Source: Strongylocentrotus droebachiensis
Taxonomy: Eukaryota > Echinodermata > Echinoidea > Camarodonta > Strongylocentrotidae
Direction: 5' to 3'
Length of the DNA stretch: 64,000 nt
NCBI GenBank assembly: GCA_035222895.1
Contig: JAVYIG010000892.1
Span: 186,001 to 250,000 of the forward strand
Positions 62,601 to 64,000 of this stretch are shown one piece after another. Made by a program: the position numbers and the translations under genes. The notes under the pieces are model-generated. The model was not told the origin of the DNA. It did not search any database and saw nothing but the letters and a program-made list of their open reading frames with translations. The first letter of the stretch is position 1; every line of letters starts with the position of its first letter.

Positions 62601-63943
62601 TCTGAACAGACTTTACAGCTAAGGGATAGTGTAAACACAGCCATTTTTAATCAGAGAGAGGAACGTGTTGATGTCCCCTTTGAAGGACAGGGGAAGATCA
62701 CTCTCACACAAAAAACACGATCTTTGAGTTCATGTTTGGGGTCTGTCAAACTCAATAGAAGGATGCATGGATGTAACCTTTCAAGGAAAGCTAGTGTCCC
62801 AGGTTCGTAACTTACACAAAGTCAATTCAATTAGCGCATAACTGTATCTTGTTTAACCTCCCCCGCTTTCCCTGATTGTCAAAGCACACACTACAAATTA
62901 CATGAATGGTGCCTAGTTTGATTATATATCAGAAGATGTGGCATTGCATGGCTTCCATTAAAATTCTATCCCGGACCTGGGAATCACTACATCCATCTAA
63001 GGTTACTTGTGAAAATGTGAACACAGTCTTCTAAAACGGTAAACTGACCATAGTGCCCAATTTAGCCTTATTAGATCAAAAGGTAGCAATGTTCACACCT
63101 GTATGGCTCAAGCATGCATAATTCAAGCTCGACTTAAGTCAACAAAATTGGGAGGTTTTTAAAGTGCTTGACCTGAACATAGCATGGCAGATTGAATTAA
63201 GATTTTGGTATATCTCGTACAAATAATTTCAGTTTGTCCTTGATTTTTTGTTAACTGTCCCTTTAAGTCTCCTCCTGGGTAGGGAAATTTATAAGTCAAT
63301 GTATTTGATTGATTTGTAAAACATACAGTAAGAGAACTGTCCCTTTAAGTCCCTCAAGTTGACAAAATTGGGAGGGTTTTCAATCGGCCGAGATAAAGAC
63401 AGCCTGGCAGTTATAAGATCATGGTATACATTGTAAATTGCGCGAGCTTGAGATCTAGGCCTATATTTTTGTGGACTGTAACTTTAAATTTCATAGTCGT
63501 TATGTTCTATTGATTTGTTTAAAAAGGTGCAATGCATTATGTGGACTCTCTGGCTGATAAAACCAGTAGGGCTTAAAGTGGACCAGTTGAACACAGCCTG
63601 GCAGATTTGATTAAAAGTGTGATTCGTATATTAAACTTGTAAAGGACTTGACCTTGAATTGTGTCTTTCTTATGGACTGTAACCTGAAATTTCATTGGAA
63701 GGGATAATTTTTAAGTAATATCAATCATTATGTTCTACTGCTTTGTGTAAAAGCCACCATATGTGGACTCTCCATTTAAGTTGATAAAACCGACCCGGCT
63801 TAAAGTGGCCAATGTGAATGCAGCCTTGAAGATTTGATTAAGATCGTGATTGGTATACCTTGTGAAGGACTTGAGCTTGAGTTCTATTGATTTATGTCGA
63901 AGGCAGAGTCTGGTCAGGGAGGCTCCGAGTTCCTTTGATGCAC
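26835..63943 (-). CDS. MTSS1: MTSS1/MTSS2-like I-BAR protein (missing-in-metastasis), 5' exon(s) off window
   Basis: Ten exons run right to left: 63943-63859, 61275-61184, 55298-55224, 34547-34390, 33368-33219, 32301-31876, 31602-31278, 30692-30619, 28992-28767 and 28144-26835. All junctions have GT/AG and matching phases, giving 972 codons and TGA at 26837-26835. The first five finish the I-BAR (IMD) domain, with LDKDHAKEYKKARQDIKKKS, ALIEERSRFCT and EISMLSEVTHLQT nearly as in vertebrate MTSS1. Next come the Ser-rich TPPSSP...SRKSSMCS and RLSSVSSQDSGFTSQD segments, SSGYGTQ, a conserved RRTPS region, a long Gln/Pro-rich stretch, and the C-terminal WH2 motif AMAEIRRGVVLKKT followed by NDRSAPR. 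The family binds PI(4,5)P2 membranes, forms protrusions, binds actin monomers and cortactin, and modulates ciliogenesis and Hedgehog signalling. Residues equivalent to human 1-70 lie beyond the window. Invertebrates usually have one such gene; assignment to MTSS1 rather than MTSS2 is not meaningful. Confidence 0.95.
27105..27480 (-). repeat. Coding Gln-rich tract
   Basis: CAA and CAG codons are mixed, with Leu, Pro, Asn, Tyr and His between; the longest uninterrupted run is about ten Gln. Mixed codons argue for an old tract rather than fresh slippage. Large open frames on the opposite strand (Leu- or Val/Ala-rich) are shadows of it. Confidence 0.95.
27976..28032 (-). repeat. Coding Ser run
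   Basis: Eighteen or so consecutive Ser codons (TCC, TCG, TCT mixed) before TASTPHS in the terminal exon. Confidence 0.9.
28145..28766 (-). other. MTSS1 last intron, 622 bp
   Basis: Largely occupied by the direct duplication that starts at its own donor (28305-28790). The 160 bp next to the acceptor are unique and AT-rich. Confidence 0.85.
28305..28790 (-). repeat. Two-copy direct repeat containing a duplicated splice donor
   Basis: 28309-28535 and 28582-28768 are direct copies sharing CACCAAATTTACA.CTATTC, GGATGTGCAAAGAATATGA and AGATAGAAAAAGGGAT. The last shared piece on the minus strand is the donor region: TCAG|gtatgttatctgaaact at the exon, TTAG|gtatgttgtctgaaact at 28533. The outer copy carries about 39 extra bases. 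Confidence 0.88.
28767..28992 (-). CDS. MTSS1: MTSS1 exon i
   Basis: 226 bp, phase 0 to 1: GSSPLGLEAALALGEAERKL, a linker, then QRSAGSSGYGTQASSPNTSS and DTVNSS. It aligns with vertebrate EACEELALAL... and SSGYSTQTTTPCCSEDTIPS, another conserved block. The donor TCAG|gtatgt begins a region that has been duplicated in tandem in the intron. Confidence 0.94.
29099..29932. mobile_element. 834-bp foldback DNA element, mariner-like tips
   Basis: Arms of nearly 400 bp are inverted copies. The tips are TACAGTGCGTCCCAGAAAAA and TTTTTCTGGGACGAACTGTA; matching internal blocks include TTGGCGGGCGGTATCTGAAA and GTTTCGTTGACAATCAGCC with its complement. TA flanks both ends. The tips are related to those of the element at 40017-41158. 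The short asymmetric centre lies around 29500. No coding frame. Confidence 0.9.
30342..30362. repeat. Poly-C run
   Basis: About 21 consecutive C bases. Confidence 0.95.
30619..30692 (-). CDS. MTSS1: MTSS1 exon h: short linker
   Basis: A 74-bp exon, phase 1 to 0: IVPQPLSSTNGTDQSKTLPT and RRTSQ. The acceptor is ccctcag and the donor gtaagt. A likely phosphorylation-type RRTS motif is present. Called because the phases fit both neighbours exactly and both splice sites are good. Confidence 0.85.
30693..31277 (-). other. MTSS1 intron, 585 bp
   Basis: Unique AT-rich DNA with poly-T runs. An 86-codon plus-strand frame (30798-31058) has no recognisable content. Confidence 0.75.
31278..31602 (-). 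CDS. MTSS1: MTSS1 exon g: Pro-rich linker
   Basis: A 325-bp exon, phase 0 to 1, from HGRLSSSDQSSSECSTPSSS to FNMTQPNQ. It is Pro-rich with basic stretches (PGPKRQPKPVPTP, KNGKKGKQALPDF). Identity is supported by frame continuity on both sides and by acceptor (aaacag) and donor (gtaagc), more than by sequence; this part of the family diverges quickly. It may bind SH3 or cortactin-type partners (inference). Confidence 0.88.
31876..32301 (-). CDS. MTSS1: MTSS1 exon f: Ser-rich regulatory region
   Basis: 142 codons in phase 0. It starts TPPSSPTPSTGSRKSSMCSM, continues SSLNSSDSRSSGSMASAHS and RLSSVSSQDSGFTSQDTLF, and ends ETMAYSLMLQMANEYAQ. The first three blocks are near-identical to the vertebrate Ser-rich region, which is phosphorylated in that family. 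The block ending DSGFxSQD is a strong family mark. The exon is GC-rich against an AT-rich intron. Confidence 0.95.
32605..32712. repeat. 7-bp minisatellite (GGAAATT/GGAAACT)
   Basis: Some fourteen imperfect heptamer units GGAAATT, GGAAACT and TGAAATT in tandem. Confidence 0.9.
32813..32930 (-). mobile_element. SINE fragment, 5' half
   Basis: On the minus strand this has the B box GGTTCGAATCCCGGCC, then TGTCCTTTGGCAAGACGTTA and GCATTTGCCA, matching the body of the SINE at 60893-61180. It breaks off after ATACCTGG, where the complete copy continues. It is on the same strand as MTSS1. Confidence 0.8.
33219..33368 (-). CDS. MTSS1: MTSS1 exon e: end of IMD
   Basis: Exactly 50 codons, phase 0 to 0: EDEISMLSEVTHLQTVMEDL then SAQSKDPHILPPVSEQV and IHDMKGQDAQWSY. 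It matches vertebrate EEEISMLGEITHLQTISEDL...SSEQVILDLKGSDYSWSY. It closes the I-BAR domain. Confidence 0.96.
33590..33833 (+). mobile_element. tRNA-derived SINE with intact promoter boxes
   Basis: The 5' 70 bp read like a tRNA: A box TGGCTCAGTGGTTAGAGC, anticodon-loop CTCATGA (CAT, Met type), B box GGTTCGAACCCC. The 3' CCA-side pairing with the 5' end is imperfect, and the unit continues into a ~165-bp body ending in AAATAAAACG(TTA)n. That identifies a SINE rather than a tRNA gene. It is antisense to MTSS1. Confidence 0.85.
34043..34346. mobile_element. MITE copy 1, GGGGGTGTTTCACAAAG ends
   Basis: A 304-bp element with the same ends and interior as the copy at 37245-37561, in the same orientation. 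It lacks the short CTAAGTAAA insertion near the left end. Similarity by eye is about 85 percent. Confidence 0.92.
34390..34547 (-). CDS. MTSS1: MTSS1 exon d: IMD, conserved helix
   Basis: A 158-bp exon that completes a Gly codon and encodes KPHVQYQLDSAMQGVNDMF, VLLEEAERNACRNALIEE, RSRFCTLVGFLGPVV. It aligns directly with vertebrate QPQLDSALQDVNDKYLLLEE...ALIEERGRFCTF. The acceptor is ttgcag; the donor GTG|gtgagt is 44 bp from a MITE. Confidence 0.95.
35396..35530 (+). mobile_element. Possible SINE 3' remnant
   Basis: AAATGGCGCCATACAAGTGC followed by a GATCAT repeat resembles a SINE 3' end with a short microsatellite tail. No tRNA-like head was found. Confidence 0.3.
37245..37561. mobile_element. 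MITE copy 2, CAGGGGGGTGTTTCACAAAG ends
   Basis: A 317-bp element with perfect terminal inverted repeats CAGGGGGGTGTTTCA / TGAAACACCCCCCTG. The interior, including TCCACATCAAGAACATG, CTCCTTGATAATAGAAAATA and AACGGCTTTCCATAATTGTT, matches the copy at 34043-34346. Confidence 0.92.
37797..38330. repeat. Compound (CT)n / (TCTG)n microsatellite
   Basis: CCCT-rich sequence passes into CTTGCTCTCTCT and TCTGTCTGTCTC repeats, densest at 37983-38225. The long open frames on both strands here are repeat translations (Ser-Leu or Arg-Glu) and not genes. Confidence 0.95.
39433..41545. repeat. 416-bp direct repeat units, second interrupted by a foldback element
   Basis: GATGTCAAAGGTAGCAGCAG at 39446 and GATGTCAAAGATGGCAGCAG at 39862 open two copies of a unit sharing GCAGCCTTGTTACAGG, CCTGGAAA and GTTTGGAGGCACAAACCCCT. 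The second copy stops at 40016 and appears to resume at 41159 (AAGAGGCTATGC.., like AAGAGGCTGTGCC at 39610). A weaker third echo (CAGCCTTGTTAAAATCAG) is at about 41350. Confidence 0.75.
40017..41158. mobile_element. 1.14-kb foldback DNA element, Tc1/mariner-like tips
   Basis: The arms of about 500 bp are inverted copies: TAGTGTGTCCCGAAAAAAAA on the left, TTTTTTTCGGGACACACTGTA on the right less one base. There are long matching stretches inside, for example TGTAACATGGAAATTACAAC against its complement at 40430-40450. CAGTGTGTCCC tips with TA flanks are typical of Tc1/mariner-type MITEs. There is no transposase frame. Confidence 0.88.
41648..41902. repeat. CT-rich microsatellite block
   Basis: Several (CT)n runs, CCCT phrases and a poly-C run, with unique sequence between them. 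Confidence 0.9.
41650..43150. other. Intronic stretch, nothing but CT repeats
   Basis: After the CT-repeat block there is a weak direct repeat (CAAACGTCGTCATCTTAAAA at about 42363 and CAAACCGCTTCATCTTAAAA at about 42515, each followed by a CTTTAGAGCAC/CTTACAGAGCAC phrase). No gene. Confidence 0.5.
43155..43350. repeat. Dispersed copy of the 39.66-39.84 kb repeat
   Basis: About 85 percent similar by eye to 39655-39845, sharing TTAGAAGCATTAGCTGACTC, GAGACAGATCAACG and CCTGTATTATTGTTATAAGC. The copies lie in the same orientation 3.5 kb apart. Confidence 0.8.
43344..43432. repeat. Hairpin-family member
   Basis: GGGCCGGAAGGGCGTGAACT pairs imperfectly with TTAATGCCCTTTTGGCTCTA, separated by GTGTTAACATTATATGAC. 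It is followed by AACAGACGATAT as in other members. It sits at the end of the 39.7-kb-type repeat copy. Confidence 0.65.
43806..43951. repeat. Two adjacent hairpin-family members
   Basis: ATGCCCTTCTCGCTCCCACC closes the first, incomplete, member. The second runs from AGTGCCAAAAGGATGTTAAC to ACGCCCTTCTGGCTCTAAAC and the flanking AGACGATATT. Confidence 0.6.
44600..45500. repeat. Ancient tandem array, ~315-bp unit
   Basis: The phrase GAGATGCAATCAATGGATTA recurs in diverged form at about 44798, 45119 and 45431. The companion phrases GATATTTTGACAAA.GTCAGA (about 44690 and 44986) and AAGGTCAGACACTG-like (44860, 45163, 45342) keep the same spacing. Roughly three units, strongly diverged. Confidence 0.65.
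45502..45996. mobile_element. 495-bp foldback MITE with TAGGCGTGTCTGCACTATCT ends
   Basis: The left arm TAGGCGTGTCTGCACTATCT and its continuation are inverted at the right end, AGATAGTGCAGACACGCCTA, over roughly 90 bp. Inner inverted segments follow (GTCTTCATTAGACCGAAGT against ACTTCGGTCTAATGAAGAC; GATATCTCGGTCTAGTTTGC against GCAAACTAGACCGAGATATC). Ends of TA suit a TA target. No coding capacity. Confidence 0.88.
47773..47917. mobile_element. Possible decayed inverted-repeat MITE
   Basis: CATAAAACTTGTTATC near the left end is roughly inverted as GATAACGAGTTTGTCG near the right end, and GCCAATCA lies inside. The arms are short and imperfect, so this is tentative. Confidence 0.4.
48440..48598 (+). 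mobile_element. SINE 3' part
   Basis: GTAAAGCGCTTAGAGATATT, then GATAAGCGCTATATAAAAG and an ATT-rich tail, form a typical SINE 3' domain. The preceding GCTGGAATGCTCCCCAGGGA probably belongs to the body. The 5' boundary and the tRNA-like head were not identified. Confidence 0.65.
49728..50003. repeat. Degenerate telomere-like (GTTAGGTTTAGG)n array
   Basis: Some 275 bp of diverged 6-12 bp units built from TTAGGG, TTTAGGG and GGTTAG, all in the same orientation (G-rich on plus). It resembles an interstitial telomeric sequence or a minisatellite of similar unit. No exact TTAGGG pair runs for more than two units. Confidence 0.8.
50542..50662. repeat. Poly-C and (CT)n microsatellite
   Basis: A poly-C run, CCCCT phrases, then an uninterrupted (CT)n stretch at about 50598-50635 ending in TATC repeats. 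Confidence 0.95.
52044..52062. repeat. Poly-C run
   Basis: About 18 consecutive C bases. Confidence 0.95.
52268..52347 (+). mobile_element. SINE 3' end
   Basis: AAGCGCTTTATAAGCACCGC leads to a (ATT)n-type tail. It resembles the 3' end at 48.5 kb (GATAAGCGCTATATAAAAG). Only the last ~80 bp are recognisable. The AAATTTTCTAG phrase flanking it recurs three times nearby. Confidence 0.5.
53530..54275. repeat. Diverged tandem array, ~190-200-bp unit
   Basis: The phrase GGTCAATCACTCAAGACCAT, followed by CAGTCTGTCC, recurs at 53581, 53784 and 53973, with shorter echoes at 54163 and 54237. Other shared phrases are CCTGGTCAATA, CCTATGCTCTCC and AACTAAAGAC. There are about 3.5 units, imperfect throughout. 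Confidence 0.85.
55224..55298 (-). CDS. MTSS1: MTSS1 exon c: IMD basic helix
   Basis: A 75-bp exon with phases 2 and 1: EYKKARQDIKKKSSDTIRLQ then KKARK and one base of Gly. This is the lysine-rich face that in vertebrate MTSS1 contacts acidic phosphoinositides. Acceptor ttcag, donor AAAAG|gtaggt. Confidence 0.95.
57179..57242. repeat. Poly-G / poly-C and (CCCCA)n tract
   Basis: A ten-base poly-G run, 14 bases of spacer sequence, then a long poly-C and CCCCA repeat; the two could pair. Confidence 0.9.
57809..57853. repeat. G-rich tract
   Basis: Runs of G of length 6-10 separated by single A bases over 45 bp. They are capable of G-quadruplex formation on the plus (non-template for MTSS1 mRNA) strand. 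Confidence 0.9.
58412..59074. mobile_element. GC-rich inverted-repeat element with CCGGACC iterations
   Basis: The ends are inverted: TAAAGCCCCAGTCCCATATA on the left against TATATGGGACTGTAGCTTTA on the right. Between them lie some 640 bp of a dense, imperfect repetition of CCGGACC, CACGGA and CCCCGG phrases, many in palindromic pairs (GGTCCGGGACGGTCCGGGAC). GC content is far above the surroundings. No transposase. Best read as a non-autonomous DNA transposon whose interior grew by repeated short palindromes. Open frames here are by-products of the repeat. Confidence 0.75.
60893..61180 (+). mobile_element. tRNA-derived SINE, near full length, abutting an MTSS1 donor
   Basis: The 5' part has a tRNA-like B box (GGTTGGAGTCCCGCC) about 50 bp from the start. 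The body shares CCTTTGGCAAG and GGTACCTGGTAGGAT with other copies, and the 3' part shares GCCGGAGCCAAAGCTAGG and GCTATACAAGAA. It ends in (ATT)n at 61180, directly before the splice donor at 61183-61182. It is antisense to MTSS1. Confidence 0.85.
61184..61275 (-). CDS. MTSS1: MTSS1 exon b: IMD helix
   Basis: A 92-bp exon that completes AG|T and reads SSITEYLVVPLQEKTEEWKK, then NTVQLDKDHAK and one base of Glu. It aligns with the vertebrate LINPLQEQMEEWKK...LDKDHAKEY. The donor is AAAG|gtttgt, a weak match to consensus, and only a few bases separate it from a SINE tail. Confidence 0.94.
61560..61816. repeat. Three tandem hairpin-family members, 83-bp period
   Basis: ATCATCTGTTTG at 61648 and 61731 marks successive units, and AACAGATGATATT closes the third. 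Each unit has a left half like AGAAGGTGTTAACTC and a right half like GAGTCAATGCCCTTTCGGCT. Confidence 0.75.
62446..62525. repeat. Hairpin-family member
   Basis: AAGAGCTAGAAAAGCATTAA pairs imperfectly with TTAATGCCCTTTGGGCTCTC. It has the same arm order and loop size as the other members. Confidence 0.6.
63205..63880 (-). repeat. Tandem array, ~215-bp units, including an exon end and donor
   Basis: Four units with aligned reference points at 63859 (the real exon end), 63636, 63430 and about 63214 (spacings 223, 206, 216). Each carries, on the minus strand, a version of CTCAAGTCCTTCACAAG followed by a gtatacca-like donor region, AATCAAATCTGCCAGGCTG and CACTTTAAG. The third unit keeps a GTATACC donor-like site. 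Divergence is roughly 20-30 percent by eye, so the duplication is old. Confidence 0.8.
63859..63943 (-). CDS. MTSS1: MTSS1 exon a: IMD helix
   Basis: The exon is 85 bp, entered with one base of a Gly codon supplied by an upstream exon outside the window. It encodes GASKELGASLTRLCLRHKSI and ELKLKSFT, aligning with the vertebrate GTREIGSALTRMCMRHRSIE segment near IMD residues 70-100. The acceptor is gttacag and the donor CACAAG|gtatac. The intron immediately after it is built of tandem copies of this exon end (see 63205-63880). Confidence 0.93.
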
Positions 63944-64000
63944 CTGTAACAAAAGAAAAACGAAAAGTGGAGAAGGTTAAGATATCGTTGCACAAGAAAT

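Larger units (their letters stand above)
61276..63858 (-). other. MTSS1 intron, 2.6 kb
   Basis: Its right end holds a ~215-bp tandem array derived from the exon/donor boundary. The left part holds hairpin-family members at 61.7 and 62.5 kb and a GC-rich patch with an X-box-like palindrome near 61.95 kb. The rest is unique AT-rich DNA. Confidence 0.8.

Overview
This window is animal nuclear DNA. It is AT-rich, has spliced genes with large introns, and is dense in CT microsatellites, poly-C/poly-G runs, tRNA-derived SINEs and hairpin-type MITEs. Two conserved metazoan genes point to a marine invertebrate. The SINE tails, with a GCGCTATATAAAAG-type end followed by (ATT)n, and the MITE with GGGGGGTGTTTCACAAAGAT ends fit a deuterostome such as an echinoderm best. 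That assignment is an inference from general appearance, not a match to a reference genome.

Layout. Positions 1-12653 hold no gene that I recognise, only unique AT-rich DNA with microsatellites and several short inverted-repeat elements. Positions 12654-16153 (+) hold the last three exons of a PH-PTB adaptor of the Dok family. Its terminal exon encodes a very long, acidic, almost tyrosine-free tail containing three 59-residue repeats. Positions 16154 to about 26834 separate two convergent genes; the right-hand half is probably the 3' UTR and 3' flank of the next gene. Positions 26835-63943 (-) hold ten consecutive exons of an MTSS1/MTSS2 (missing-in-metastasis, I-BAR) gene. It runs from the middle of the IMD domain to the C-terminal WH2 motif and stop. 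All nine splice junctions keep frame, giving 972 codons plus stop. The first ~70 IMD residues lie beyond the right edge.

The MTSS1 introns (0.27-20.7 kb) are a museum of repeats. They contain SINEs, two copies of one MITE, two long foldback elements with Tc1/mariner-like CAGTGTGTCCC ends, a 495-bp inverted-repeat element, a GC-rich CCGGACC element, a degenerate telomere-like array and several older tandem arrays. Two tandem arrays start exactly at an exon end and carry copies of the exon/donor boundary. A SINE tail sits 3 bp downstream of another donor's +6 position or closer. A family of ~80-bp hairpins recurs in and around this gene.

The two genes probably act in different processes. MTSS1 bends membrane and regulates actin; the Dok-like protein is a phosphotyrosine-linked adaptor. 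Their adjacency says nothing evident about joint function. No virus-like element, rRNA, CRISPR array or functional tRNA gene was seen.
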